Assembly (NCBI RefSeq): GCF_013149295.1
Contig: NZ_JABGCB010000013.1
Coordinates: 124,001-188,000 of the forward strand
Source of the DNA: Novosphingobium sp. SG751A
Lineage (GTDB): Bacteria; Pseudomonadota; Alphaproteobacteria; Sphingomonadales; Sphingomonadaceae
Direction of reading: 5' to 3'
Length of the DNA stretch: 64,000 bases
The position numbers and the translations under genes are program-made. Shown piece by piece: positions 35,424 to 44,255 of the stretch. A model generated the notes under the pieces. That model saw nothing but the letters and a program-made list of their open reading frames with translations, was not told the DNA's origin and did no database searches. Numbering within the stretch: position 1 is the first letter of the stretch; each line of letters starts with the position of its first letter.

Positions 35424-37379
35424 TCAGTCGGTCAGCACCTTGCTCGCCTCTGCCTGCGCGATCAGCTTTTCCGCATCGGCCGACAGCAGCCATCCCGCCG
35501 CCTGCTGTCTCGCCACGGCCTTGCGCACGGCCGCCACAAAACCGGCGTGGTCGTGATAGCGCTCCTCCAGCGAGAGGCGCGGATCATGCTTGGCCAGCCT
35601 TTCCGCCTTGGTCCGGGCAAAGGGGATGAAGCCCCCGGCAAAGCCGCAACCCCCGCCCGCCTCATAGCCTACCGCCTTCACATTCCAGCCCAGATGGCTG
35701 CCCAGCGGCACCTGCAAGGCCACCGCCGGAACGCCGGAGGTCTCATTGCCGTCGGCGTTCACCCGCGGCACCCGCTGCGGCAAAGCGCCCAGCACGCGCG
35801 GAGGCTGCATGCCGATCACGCCGCTGGTGTCATAAGTTTTATAGCCCGGCCCAAAATCATAGTTGAGCAGCGAGTTGAGCTTGCCATCGGGCACCGGCGC
35901 GCCCGCAATTGCGGGCCACCCCATCGCCCGGGCATTGGCCGCCACCAGATCGCCGCCCTTCAGCGTGGGATAGCTGCTGGGCAGCGGCGCCTTGCCTTCG
36001 CGCACCCATGCCACCAGCATCATCTGCGCCGCGCGCAGGCTCTCCATCGAGGAGACCGCATTGCCCGGCAGCGCGCATCCCGGAGGGGTGGGATCGCCGC
36101 CCACCGGGAAACCGCCCGCATAGGATCCGCCATGGGTGGTGCCGGGGAAATAATAACGGCGCACCTCGGGCGGCAAAGGCAGATCGGCGCGCCCATCCGT
36201 CCCGATCAAACCGGGCGACATGCGCAGGCCCCAGAATTCGGCCGAACCGAAAGTCTCCGCCACCTTGGGGCAAGTGTCGCTGGCATGGCAGCGGTCGAGG
36301 AAACTCGACACGCCGCGCCCACGCGCCTTGTCATTATAGCGCGTCCACCACAACGTCCCCTCGCTGCCCGGCTCAAACAGGCCCGCTGCCCCGCCCGGCA
36401 CGCCAAAGCGCAGGTTGAGCGGCACCTGACGCGCGGCAATATTGGGGTTCACCCCGTCAAACACCCGGCGCCCCGCCTCATCCGCGTTAAAGCCCAGATG
36501 AACGAAGGTGCGCACATAATTGCCCGACTGCGACGTGCCGCTGGCGATGGCATAGGCGATCTTGCCCGCCGGATTGGGGTGGCCCGCATCATCCTTGTCG
36601 GCATGGCGCAAGAAGGCGACCAGATCGCGCGTCGCGGCAAAGCCAAGGCCCAGCACCAGCGGGTCCTTGCCTTCATAGGCCAGCGTATAGGCGAATTTCG
36701 GATCAAACCCGCCGCGCAGACAAATCCGCGCCGGATCGGGCGTGCCGGGGAAAGGCGCCGTCCGGCAATCGGCAAAGGCCCAATCGGCAGGCTTGATCGT
36801 TTCCAGCGGCGCGCTGTCGCCCTTCAGCCGCATCAACCGCGCCTTGGTCGTATCCAGCGAGACCGGCAGCGGGCGCGGCGTGGGGCGGCCAATGCTGCCG
36901 GTGATCGCCAGGCTGGCGACGCCCGCAGGCATATCGACAAAACGCGCCAGCACCGGCCCGGTCAGCCCCTTTGCAACCGGCACGCGGGCGGTCTGCAATC
37001 CGGCATCCTCCGGCAAATCGCCCTGCCAGCCCGAAACCACGCGGACAAAGCCCATCGGATCGGGATCGCGCAGGATATTGCCGCGATTAGGCACATCATA
37101 AAACAGCGTATCGCTGCCCGCCAAAGGCCGCGTGATGGCAAAGGTGGCCGAATACTCGACCATACCGCGCGCATTGCGCGGGGCGGCGGCGATGTCGGTG
37201 ATGATCGTGTTATGCGGATCGCCTGGCGAAACCTCGCCATAAAAACGCCCGCTGATCGTTTCATAGCCCGGCTTGTCGGGCGCGGTCTTTTCCACCTCGA
37301 TCCGGGTCAGGCGCGCGTCGGCGCCATGGGACATAAACATCGTGGCGCCCAAAAGCGCATAACGCAGAGGCTTCATCAT
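35424..37379 (-). CDS. Secreted alpha/beta-hydrolase, Abhydrolase_10 type
   Basis: A 651-residue protein with a short signal peptide (MMKPLRYALLGATMFMSHGADA) and a long alpha/beta-hydrolase domain of the kind annotated as alpha/beta hydrolase domain (Abhydrolase_10). The nucleophile-elbow candidate is IASGTSQSGNYVR (GxSxSG), in the central part of the chain, and PGTTHGGSY and several Cys pairs (GCALPG, CHASDTC) occur later. ATG 37379 follows CGGAGTGATCCG. It lies four bases after the AtuA-like small gene and ends the operon. It probably hydrolyses an ester in the periplasm, releasing an acid for the CitMHS carrier; this link is inference. Confidence 0.8.
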   Translation of the reverse strand: MMKPLRYALLGATMFMSHGADARLTRIEVEKTAPDKPGYETISGRFYGEVSPGDPHNTIITDIAAAPRNARGMVEYSATFAITRPLAGSDTLFYDVPNRGNILRDPDPMGFVRVVSGWQGDLPEDAGLQTARVPVAKGLTGPVLARFVDMPAGVASLAITGSIGRPTPRPLPVSLDTTKARLMRLKGDSAPLETIKPADWAFADCRTAPFPGTPDPARICLRGGFDPKFAYTLAYEGKDPLVLGLGFAATRDLVAFLRHADKDDAGHPNPAGKIAYAIASGTSQSGNYVRTFVHLGFNADEAGRRVFDGVNPNIAARQVPLNLRFGVPGGAAGLFEPGSEGTLWWTRYNDKARGRGVSSFLDRCHASDTCPKVAETFGSAEFWGLRMSPGLIGTDGRADLPLPPEVRRYYFPGTTHGGSYAGGFPVGGDPTPPGCALPGNAVSSMESLRAAQMMLVAWVREGKAPLPSSYPTLKGGDLVAANARAMGWPAIAGAPVPDGKLNSLLNYDFGPGYKTYDTSGVIGMQPPRVLGALPQRVPRVNADGNETSGVPAVALQVPLGSHLGWNVKAVGYEAGGGCGFAGGFIPFARTKAERLAKHDPRLSLEERYHDHAGFVAAVRKAVARQQAAGWLLSADAEKLIAQAEASKVLTD

Positions 37380-37383
37380 CGGA

Positions 37384-37698
37384 TCACTCCGGCAAAAGGG
37401 AAAGATCGAGCAATTGCGCACCCAGCGTCTTGCCATGCGCGTCGAGCGAGAGGGAACGGGTGACGCCGCCCTGCAGCGCCCCCTCCAGCACCAGATTGAC
37501 CGCCCCCAGCGCGGGCAATTCATAGCGCCGGATCGCGCGGGGCATCAGGCCAGGCAAATGCGCGGCCACACGCTCCGGCGTCACGGCGGCCAACAAGCGG
37601 GGATAATCCGCATCGCGCAGGGCAAAGATGGCGATTTGCGAAATATCGCCCTTGTCGCCCGTGCGCACATGGGCAATGTCGCGCAGAATTTCGGCCAT
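37384..37698 (-). CDS. AtuA C-terminal-domain-like small protein
   Basis: A 104-residue protein starting MAEILRDIAHVRTGDKGDISQIAIFA. It matches the small ferredoxin-fold-like C-terminal domain found at the end of full-length AtuA-family proteins; the ARTGDKG-like motif is the most telling part. The ATG at 37698 follows the stop of the large AtuA gene by a single base, so translation is coupled. It is therefore the detached second piece of a protein that is often one chain, and probably forms a complex with the upstream product. Its catalytic role is unknown. Confidence 0.75.
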   Translation of the reverse strand: MAEILRDIAHVRTGDKGDISQIAIFALRDADYPRLLAAVTPERVAAHLPGLMPRAIRRYELPALGAVNLVLEGALQGGVTRSLSLDAHGKTLGAQLLDLSLLPE

Positions 37699-37699
37699 A

Positions 37700-39037
37700 T
37701 CAGGCAATCTCCAGATGGACGCGCGGCTGGACCAGTTCGCGCGCGATCAGCGTCGAGGCCACCGCCAGCACCTGACGCACCGATCGCGTAACGCCGCCCC
37801 CGCCCATCGGGCCGTTGGTGTAGAGCGCCTCGACCTCGGCCCCGATGGCATGGGCACTGTTGGCGCAAGACGCGCGCGCGGCGATGCGCACGCGCACCTC
37901 GGCCGGTTCGCCCCCGGCCCCGCGCCGATCCACCGCATCCATGCCGATCAAATCGCAACGCAATTCCTCGACCTGCGCCCCGATGATCTTCAGGCGTTCG
38001 CGGATAATCTCGATGGCCAGACGACCGCGTGCCGCCGCGCCGGGACCGGCATAGGAAATCTGCCCCTCACCCACATAGCCGTCGTGATAGGCGATGGAGA
38101 CTTTGAGTTTGTCAGGCGCCGCGCGGCCCATGCCGCCCGATACGCGCACCCGGTCAGGGCCCGTCTGTTCAATCCGCACATGGCGGAAATCCGCGCTGAC
38201 ATCGGCCTGCAAATAGGCGGCGGGGTCGAGGATTTCATAGAGCAATTGCTCCTTGACCGTGGCCGTGTCGATCCGCCCCCCGCTACCTGCCAGCTTGCCC
38301 AGAACCGCGCCGCCATCGCGGGCCACATCGGCATAGGGAAAGCCCAGGCGGGCCAAATCAGGCACGTCCTTGACCCCCGGATCGGCGAAATAGCCGCCGC
38401 ACACCTGCCCAGCGCATTCGAGCAGATGGCCGATCACCGTGCCCTGCCCCATCATCGCGTGATCGTCGAACGACCAGCCCAGTTCATGCGCCAGCGGCCC
38501 CAGAAACAGCGCCGGATCGCAGACCCGCCCGGTGATCACCGTATCGGCCCCCTGCTCCAGCGCCATGACGATGCCCTGCGCACCCAGATAGGCATTGGCC
38601 GAGACGATGGCACCGCCCAGATCGCGGCTGGTGCCGGGGCGGTCAATCAGCGGATAGTCGCCCGCCAGCACCAGATCGAGCACATCATCGCCCGTCACCG
38701 CCGCAGTGCGATAGCCGGATAGGCCAAGTTCTCGCGCAATTTCAGTTACTTTTCGCGCCGCGCCCAAAGTGTTGGCCGCGCCCATATTGGTCACGATCCG
38801 CACCCCGCGCGGCGCGGCCAGCGGCAGGGCGCGGCGCATCCGCGCTTCAAGCAAAGGGTCGAAACCGGCCTGAGGATCAGCTGCGCGCGCGGCCTGCGCC
38901 AGACCGATGGTGCGTTCGGCAAGGCATTCAAAGGCGAGGTAATCAAGATCCCCATGCTCGATCAGATCGAGCGCAGGTTCGATGCGATCCCCCGAAAATC
39001 CGGCGCCGGCGCCAATGCGCAAGGTCGAACGGGTCAC
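37700..39037 (-). CDS. Acyclic terpene utilisation AtuA-family protein (DUF1446), large piece
   Basis: A 445-residue cytoplasmic protein of the AtuA/DUF1446 family. Landmarks are RIGAGAGFSGDRIEPALDLIEHGDLDYLAFECLAERT at the N-terminus, RIVTNMGAANTLGAA, GADTVITGRVCDPALFLGPLAHELGW, and the C-terminal NGPMGGGGVTRSVRQVLA. GTG 39037 overlaps the stop of the carrier gene (GTGA). AtuA is named from terpene (citronellol) degradation in Pseudomonas, but no other atu genes are nearby. The CitMHS partner argues for a carboxylic-acid substrate instead. The usual C-terminal domain is encoded by the next gene. Confidence 0.85.
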   Translation of the reverse strand: MTRSTLRIGAGAGFSGDRIEPALDLIEHGDLDYLAFECLAERTIGLAQAARAADPQAGFDPLLEARMRRALPLAAPRGVRIVTNMGAANTLGAARKVTEIARELGLSGYRTAAVTGDDVLDLVLAGDYPLIDRPGTSRDLGGAIVSANAYLGAQGIVMALEQGADTVITGRVCDPALFLGPLAHELGWSFDDHAMMGQGTVIGHLLECAGQVCGGYFADPGVKDVPDLARLGFPYADVARDGGAVLGKLAGSGGRIDTATVKEQLLYEILDPAAYLQADVSADFRHVRIEQTGPDRVRVSGGMGRAAPDKLKVSIAYHDGYVGEGQISYAGPGAAARGRLAIEIIRERLKIIGAQVEELRCDLIGMDAVDRRGAGGEPAEVRVRIAARASCANSAHAIGAEVEALYTNGPMGGGGVTRSVRQVLAVASTLIARELVQPRVHLEIA

Positions 39038-40305
39038 AGGCTGAAAACTCCCAGAACAAGCGCGGCGACTGTCATCACCAGCGAGGCGGCAAACAGCCAT
39101 GGAATGGCAAAGCGTTGATGCGCGGCCAGTTCGACCCCCGACAGGCCGGCAACAAGGAAGGTGGCAGGCGTCAGCGGGCTGACCGGGAAACCGGTGGTCA
39201 TCTGGCCCAGCAGCGCGGCCTGCGCGACCTGCACCGGGGGCAGGCCGAAATGGCTGGCGACCTCGGCCAGCACGGGCAGGACGCCAAAATAGAAACTGTC
39301 GGGGTCGAAAATCAGGCTGAGCGGCATGGACAGCACCGCCACCACCGGGGGCAGATGCGGCCCCAGCGCGGCAGGCATATGGCCTGCGGCCGCGCTGGCG
39401 ATGGCCTTTATCATCCCGCTTTCATTCATGATGCCGGTGAACACGCCCGCCGCCATCAGCACGCCCACCATTTGCAGTGCAGCGCCCGCGTGGGATTCGA
39501 TCCGTTCGCGCTGGATCACGGGGGCGGGAAAGTTCAGCAGCAGCACCAGCGCCGTGCCGATCATGAAGACCACCACCGGCTCGACCTTGCCCGAAACCAT
39601 CACCCCCACCACGATCAGCGCCAGCAGGGTGTTGATCCAGAAGAAGCGCGGCAAAGGCACCGGATCGACCGGGGCAGAAGCGCGCGCAGGCGTCAGGCCA
39701 AGGCGGCGCTCCTCGCGCAGGCCCAGCCACCATGCGACGGCAAAGACGAAGGCCAGCCCTGCCAGTTGCACCCCGATCATCGGCGTGAAAATCGTACTCA
39801 CCGGCAGTTTCAGCGCCGATCCGGCGCGGATGGTCGGCCCGGTCCATGGGAGGAAATTGACCCCCGCCGCCATCGAGGCGGTGCAGGCCAGCACGCGCCG
39901 GTCCATGCCCAATTCGTCATACAGCGGCCGCAGCGCCGGAATGGTGATGAGGAAACACACCGCCCCCGAACCATCGAGATGGATCACCAGCGCCAGCAGG
40001 GCCGTGCCCACCGTGATCCGCTTAGGGTCTTTGCCCACCGCGCGCAGCACGCCCGAGACCAGCGGTTTTAGCACGCCCGCATCGCCCAGCAGGCCGAAGA
40101 ACAGGATGGCAAAGACGAACATGCCCGCCACCGGCGCGATCCGCGTGATGCCCGCGATCATATAGGCGGGTATATGCACGCCCGCGCCAATCGCCAGAGC
40201 GCCCAGCACCGGCGCCAGAATCAGCGCGACCAGCGGCGAGACACGTTGCGACAGGATCGCGGCCAGCAGGCCCAGAATGGTGGCCGCAGCCACGGTTTCA
40301 AGCAT
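39034..40305 (-). CDS. CitMHS-family citrate/tricarboxylate transporter
   Basis: A 423-residue polytopic inner-membrane carrier of the CitMHS (metal-citrate/H+ symport) family. The protein is hydrophobic throughout and shows LVALILAPVLGALAIG, MFVFAILFFGLLGDAG, HLDGSGAVCFLITIPALRPLYDELGM, GVNFLPWTGPTIRAGSAL and the C-terminal PLSLIFDPDSFYFGVLPVL...MTTGFPVSPLTPATFLVAGLSGVEL. The ATG at 40305 follows GCGAGAGGATC. It is the first gene of the operon and presumably imports the acid used by the AtuA proteins. The actual substrate, citrate or a related di/tricarboxylate, is unknown. Confidence 0.9.
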   Translation of the reverse strand: MLETVAAATILGLLAAILSQRVSPLVALILAPVLGALAIGAGVHIPAYMIAGITRIAPVAGMFVFAILFFGLLGDAGVLKPLVSGVLRAVGKDPKRITVGTALLALVIHLDGSGAVCFLITIPALRPLYDELGMDRRVLACTASMAAGVNFLPWTGPTIRAGSALKLPVSTIFTPMIGVQLAGLAFVFAVAWWLGLREERRLGLTPARASAPVDPVPLPRFFWINTLLALIVVGVMVSGKVEPVVVFMIGTALVLLLNFPAPVIQRERIESHAGAALQMVGVLMAAGVFTGIMNESGMIKAIASAAAGHMPAALGPHLPPVVAVLSMPLSLIFDPDSFYFGVLPVLAEVASHFGLPPVQVAQAALLGQMTTGFPVSPLTPATFLVAGLSGVELAAHQRFAIPWLFAASLVMTVAALVLGVFSL

Positions 40306-40348
40306 GATCCTCTCGCCTTTGAATTATTTTGCCGCGCCACCATGCCGC

Positions 40349-40369
40349 AATTGTATTGATGCAACAATT
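40349..40369. promoter_or_regulatory. Candidate LysR operator upstream of the CitMHS gene
   Basis: AATTGT (40349-40354) and ACAATT (40364-40369) form a perfect inverted repeat with a 9-bp spacer, and inside it TTGTAT-TG-ATGCAA forms a second imperfect dyad. It sits 44-64 nt upstream of the carrier start and just after the LysR stop, where an activator of the operon would bind. Confidence 0.45.
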
Positions 40370-40373
40370 CGAC

Positions 40374-41282
40374 TTATTCTATCTTTCCATAATCCAGACG
40401 CATCAATTCATCGAGAAAGGCCTGCGCCGCCGGAGACAGCGTGCGCCCCACCATGCGCGACACGCCGATCCGGCGCGAGGCCAGCGGCGGCTGCATCGCG
40501 CGCCATGCGATGTCGGCATTATTGGTCAGCAAGGGCAGCGTCGATTGCGGCAAAAGTGAAATGCCCAGCCCCGCCGCGATCAACCCGCCCACCGTGGCCA
40601 GTTGCGAACATTCAAACAGCGCAGGCGTGACAATATCGGCGCGGGCAAAGGCAGCGTCGGTCAGCATGCGCACGCTGCTGCGCGGCTCCATGCCGATAAA
40701 GGGCATGTCGCGGAACACAGACCATGGCGCGGGATCGGGAATCGCCCCCGCATCGCGCGCGTGGCACACCAGCACGCAGGCATCCTCCAGCATCGGCATA
40801 AAGTCGATCTCGGCCTGAGCATTGGGCTCGATGGAAATGGCAAAGTCGATCATCCGGTCCTGAAGGCTCTGATACAGGCCAGAGGTGAGATTCTCGCGGA
40901 GGATGATCTCGACATGGGGGTGGCTCTGGCGAAAGCGCGCGATGACGCGGGGCAACAGGTTCGCCGCCACCGATGGCAAAGCGCCCACCACCACGCGCCC
41001 CCTCTGTCCTTCAAAGGTCTGCTTCAATTCGCGGAACGCCTGATCGAAATCGCCGGTCAGGCGCTCGACCGTGGGCAATAGGGCCGCCCCGGCGCTGGAG
41101 AGGCGCACATTGCGCGAATTGCGGTCGAACAGGCGCACGCCCAGATCCTCCTCCAGCAGCTTGATCGTGCGGCTGAGCGCGGGCTGCGAGAGGTTGGCCA
41201 TGCGCGCGGTCTCGCTGAAACTGAGCGAGCGGGCGACCTGGAGGAAGAGGCGGAGGCTGGAAAGGCTGGGGGTGCGTGACAT
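40374..41282 (-). CDS. LysR-family transcriptional regulator of the CitMHS/AtuA operon
   Basis: A 302-residue LysR protein. The HTH (LRLFLQVARSLSFSETARMANLSQPALSRTIKLLEEDLGVRLFDRNSRNVRLSSAG) is followed by an effector domain (VVVGALPSVAANLLPRVIARFRQSHPHVEIILRENL, GLGISLLPQSTLPLL). It lies directly upstream of the operon on the same strand, with 68 nt between, and divergent from a TBDR gene on the other side. Either or both could be targets; the dyad upstream of the carrier gene favours the operon. Confidence 0.93.
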   Translation of the reverse strand: MSRTPSLSSLRLFLQVARSLSFSETARMANLSQPALSRTIKLLEEDLGVRLFDRNSRNVRLSSAGAALLPTVERLTGDFDQAFRELKQTFEGQRGRVVVGALPSVAANLLPRVIARFRQSHPHVEIILRENLTSGLYQSLQDRMIDFAISIEPNAQAEIDFMPMLEDACVLVCHARDAGAIPDPAPWSVFRDMPFIGMEPRSSVRMLTDAAFARADIVTPALFECSQLATVGGLIAAGLGISLLPQSTLPLLTNNADIAWRAMQPPLASRRIGVSRMVGRTLSPAAQAFLDELMRLDYGKIE

Positions 41283-41409
41283 GGGTATAGATTAGACCGA
41301 TCATGCCATTTTGCCAATCAATCGGCCTTTTATCGACTGTGGCGTAAAAGGCACATCCGCACACCTATCATAGCGAGTGATACCATCGCACGGTTGCGGC
41401 GAAACTGTA

Positions 41410-41425
41410 ATGTTATACAACATAA
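41410..41425. promoter_or_regulatory. MarR-type operator upstream of the TBDR gene (copy 1)
   Basis: ATGTTATACAACATAA contains a perfect dyad ATGTT-ATAC-AACAT. It ends about 42 nt before the TBDR start. The same 16-bp frame (ATGTTAT-N-C-NN-CATAA) occurs at almost the same distance upstream of the tannase gene, with the MarR gene lying between the two. Confidence 0.6.
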
Positions 41426-41467
41426 CTCATGAGGCGCCCAAACGCGCCGGGAACCTGGAGAGGACAT

Positions 41468-43666
41468 ATGAAGATCAACCGCGTCGCCCCGTGGCTCGCC
41501 TCCGCTTTGCTGGCCGCCACGCCCGCCTTTGCCGCAGACCAGCCGGCAGGCGCCGAAAATCCTGACAAGGACATTGTCGTCACCGCGCAGCGCCGCCGCG
41601 AAAACGTTCAGAACGTCAATATTGCGGTGACCGCTCTTTCGGGCGATGCGCTGGTGGACAAGAAGATCACCCGCGCGATTGACCTTCAGACCGCCGCGCC
41701 GGGCCTGACGATCTCGCGCTCGGGCGTGACTGACTCGTTCAACATTCGCGGCATCGGTCTGGCCTCGGGTTCGCCCCAGGTGACCAATGGCGTGGCCACC
41801 TATATTGACGGCGTGTTCCAGCCCCCCATCGTGTCGAACGGCCAGTTTTATGACATGGCCGGCGCCGAAGTGCTGCGCGGCCCGCAGGGCACGCTGTCGG
41901 GCGCCAATTCTACCGGCGGCGCGATTTACCTGACCACCCAGCGCCCCAAGCTGGGCGAAACCAGCGGCTATGTTTCGGGCAATTACGGCAATTACAACAA
42001 TGTCGGCGTGAATGGCGCGATCAACCTGCCGTTTGGCGAGAAGTTTGCCGTGCGCGCATCGGGCCTGTTCAACCAGCATGACGCCTGGTTCAAGGATGTC
42101 GGCCCGGCGAACAACCAGCCCGAACGCCTTGCTGAAATCGACGGGCGCATTCAGGCGCTTTACAAGTCGGGCGGGTTTCAGGCCAATGTGAAGGTCGAGG
42201 CAACCCAGCGCAAGACCGGCGGCTTTGCCCTGCAGCCGATCAACACCAGCCTCACCAACAATTCCGCCGTGGCGGGCCGCACCAACACGCCCTTCACGGT
42301 CAGCTTCAACACGCCGGTCTCGAATTTCGAGCGCTCTTTTGCCACGGTGCTGGAGTTGAAGTATGAGTTTGCCGGTGGCCTGACGCTGCGCTCACTCACC
42401 GCCTATCAGAACAAGCGTCTGGCCGCCGTGAGCGACACCGACGCCACCTCGATCAGCCTGCTGGCGGGCGGCAACAATGTGCGCGAGCGCGTTTACAGTC
42501 AGGAAATCAACATCATCTCGCCCGATACGGGCAAGTTCAAATATGTCATCGGCGGCTATGCCCAGCGCAACAAGGTGGACCTGCGCAACTGGAACAGCAG
42601 CGGCGGCAATTTCACCACGCTGCCCCATCCCAACACCAGCAAGCTGCTGCTGGGCGCCTTTGGTCAGGCGACCTATCAGCTGACCGACAAGCTCTCGGTG
42701 GATGCGGGCCTGCGCTATTCGCGCTTTGAAGTGACCGGCTCGAACGCGGTTTACAGCGCGGCGGCGGGCAGCACGATGGCCATGATCATCGGCGATCCGC
42801 CGGTAGGCGCCACCGTCCTTGCCCCCCAGACCGGCCATGAAAGCGACGGCCGCGCCACGGGCAAGATCGCGCTGAACTACAAGCCCGACGCCGACAATCT
42901 GATCTATGCCTTTGTCGCGCGCGGTTACAAGAACGGCGGCATCAACCCGCCCACCGGTACCTTTGCCCCCGAAACTGTGATGGATTACGAAGCGGGCTGG
43001 AAATCCACCCTGTTCAACCGTCACCTGCGCACGCAGATCGGCGCGTTCTATATGAAGTATAACAACTTCCAGATGGACGTGACCAATCCGGTGTCGGGTC
43101 AGAACGGCGTGGTCAATCTGGCCAATTCGGAAATCAAGGGCTTTGAGGCCAGCTTCCAGGCCAAGGTCAATGCCCTCTCGATCGACGGCGGCCTGTCCTA
43201 TGTCGACAGCAGCCTTTCGGGCTTTACGCTGATCAACAAGTGGCTGGTGCCCGCCGCCTCCAACGGCTTCCCCCAGTGCAACGGCAGCAATTCGGCGCGC
43301 TGTTTCGACTATACCGGCACCAGCGTGACCACCAGCGGCGGTTCGAACCTTTACAGCCCGAAGTGGACTTGGAACCTGGCGGCATCCTATCGCATCGAGG
43401 TGGGCGATGATGTGGTCGTCACCCCGCGCATCGGCTACTCCTATATCGGTTCGCAATGGGCCTATCCCACCTATCAGACCGGCACCGACCTCATCAATGC
43501 GCGCGGCCTGTGGCAGGGCAGCATCACGCTGGACAAGGGCACCTGGAAGGGTGAAATCTACGGCACCAATCTGGCGAACAAGTTCTATGTGGCGGGCCAG
43601 AGCGGGCGCAACGAACTCTATGGCGCGCCGCGCGAATATGGCGTGCGCGTGACCAAGAAGTTCTGA
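41468..43666 (+). CDS. TonB-dependent receptor, probably for a phenolic ester
   Basis: A 732-residue outer-membrane receptor. After a signal peptide ending AFAA (near residue 23) come the TonB-box-like DIVVTAQRRRENVQNVNIAVTALSG, a plug with DLQTAAPGLTISRSGVTDSFNIRGIG, YIDGVFQP, EVLRGPQGTLSGANSTGGAIYLTTQRP, and a barrel ending YGVRVTKKF. That plug is the common sphingomonad type used for aromatic or polyphenolic compounds and for unknown ligands. The ATG at 41468 follows GGAGAGGACAT. A MarR-type site shared with the tannase gene suggests the ligand is a gallate- or ferulate-type ester. Confidence 0.93.
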   Translation: MKINRVAPWLASALLAATPAFAADQPAGAENPDKDIVVTAQRRRENVQNVNIAVTALSGDALVDKKITRAIDLQTAAPGLTISRSGVTDSFNIRGIGLASGSPQVTNGVATYIDGVFQPPIVSNGQFYDMAGAEVLRGPQGTLSGANSTGGAIYLTTQRPKLGETSGYVSGNYGNYNNVGVNGAINLPFGEKFAVRASGLFNQHDAWFKDVGPANNQPERLAEIDGRIQALYKSGGFQANVKVEATQRKTGGFALQPINTSLTNNSAVAGRTNTPFTVSFNTPVSNFERSFATVLELKYEFAGGLTLRSLTAYQNKRLAAVSDTDATSISLLAGGNNVRERVYSQEINIISPDTGKFKYVIGGYAQRNKVDLRNWNSSGGNFTTLPHPNTSKLLLGAFGQATYQLTDKLSVDAGLRYSRFEVTGSNAVYSAAAGSTMAMIIGDPPVGATVLAPQTGHESDGRATGKIALNYKPDADNLIYAFVARGYKNGGINPPTGTFAPETVMDYEAGWKSTLFNRHLRTQIGAFYMKYNNFQMDVTNPVSGQNGVVNLANSEIKGFEASFQAKVNALSIDGGLSYVDSSLSGFTLINKWLVPAASNGFPQCNGSNSARCFDYTGTSVTTSGGSNLYSPKWTWNLAASYRIEVGDDVVVTPRIGYSYIGSQWAYPTYQTGTDLINARGLWQGSITLDKGTWKGEIYGTNLANKFYVAGQSGRNELYGAPREYGVRVTKKF

Positions 43667-43677
43667 TCATGGGTATT

Positions 43678-43703
43678 CCCGGCAGGTCAGGCGGCCTGCC
43701 GGG
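43678..43703. terminator. Hairpin between convergent TBDR and MarR genes
   Basis: CCCGGCAGG (43678-43686) pairs perfectly with CCTGCCGGG (43695-43703) around an 8-nt loop and can extend by a T-G and a T-A pair. It lies between the two stop codons, only four bases from the MarR stop. No strong T-tract follows. Confidence 0.55.
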
Positions 43704-43707
43704 GAAC

Positions 43708-44124
43708 TTATTCAGGGCACCAGAGGGCGCGCAGCAAAGGCACCAGTTCATCGCGCAGATGTTCGGGCACCGCCTCATAGATGCGCGCCTCCTGCGCTTC
43801 AAATTCGGCCATGATCCGCTCGACCAGCGCCTTGCCGCTCTCGCTCAGAGTCAGGCATTGGATGCGCCCCTGCCCCTTGGTGCTGACGATCAGATCACGG
43901 TCGATGAAGCGGCGGATGATCGGGTTGAGGTTGGGCCGCTTTATCGAGAGCATCCGCCCGCATTCGGCCTGCGAGATCCCGGGATTACGGCCGACCAGCA
44001 CGAGGATCGAACCCTCCGATATGCCCACGCCCAGCGGTTCGAGATGTTGCGAGAGCTGAACCATCCGGCTTTTGGAGGCTCGGCGCAGCAAATAGCCGGG
44101 AAAATTGCTTAAAGGATTGTCCAT
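43708..44124 (-). CDS. MarR-family transcriptional regulator
   Basis: A 138-residue MarR protein with a winged helix in the middle (ISQAECGRMLSIKRPNLNPIIRRFIDRDLIVSTKGQGRIQCLTLSESG, about residues 49-96) flanked by dimerisation helices. It is divergent from the tannase gene and convergent with the TBDR gene. The matching near-palindromes upstream of those two genes make it their likely repressor. MarR proteins next to phenolic-ester catabolic genes usually respond to hydroxycinnamoyl-CoA or free phenolic acids; here that is inference. Confidence 0.92.
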   Translation of the reverse strand: MDNPLSNFPGYLLRRASKSRMVQLSQHLEPLGVGISEGSILVLVGRNPGISQAECGRMLSIKRPNLNPIIRRFIDRDLIVSTKGQGRIQCLTLSESGKALVERIMAEFEAQEARIYEAVPEHLRDELVPLLRALWCPE

Positions 44125-44192
44125 CAGGCCCCCAATGGCGCCTTTCGGGGCGCTTGTGTGCCATGCGATACAAAACCGCGCTGGCGCATGCT

Positions 44193-44208
44193 ATGTTATT
44201 CTGCATAA
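44193..44208. promoter_or_regulatory. MarR-type operator upstream of the tannase gene (copy 2)
   Basis: ATGTTATTCTGCATAA shares 13 of 16 positions with the site upstream of the TBDR gene at 41410. It ends 47 nt before the tannase start and lies 69 nt from the divergent MarR start, so it can control both promoters. Confidence 0.6.
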
Positions 44209-44255
44209 TTCACCCCACAACGCAAAAAGACGCAACGCATAAGAGAGGATCGGTC

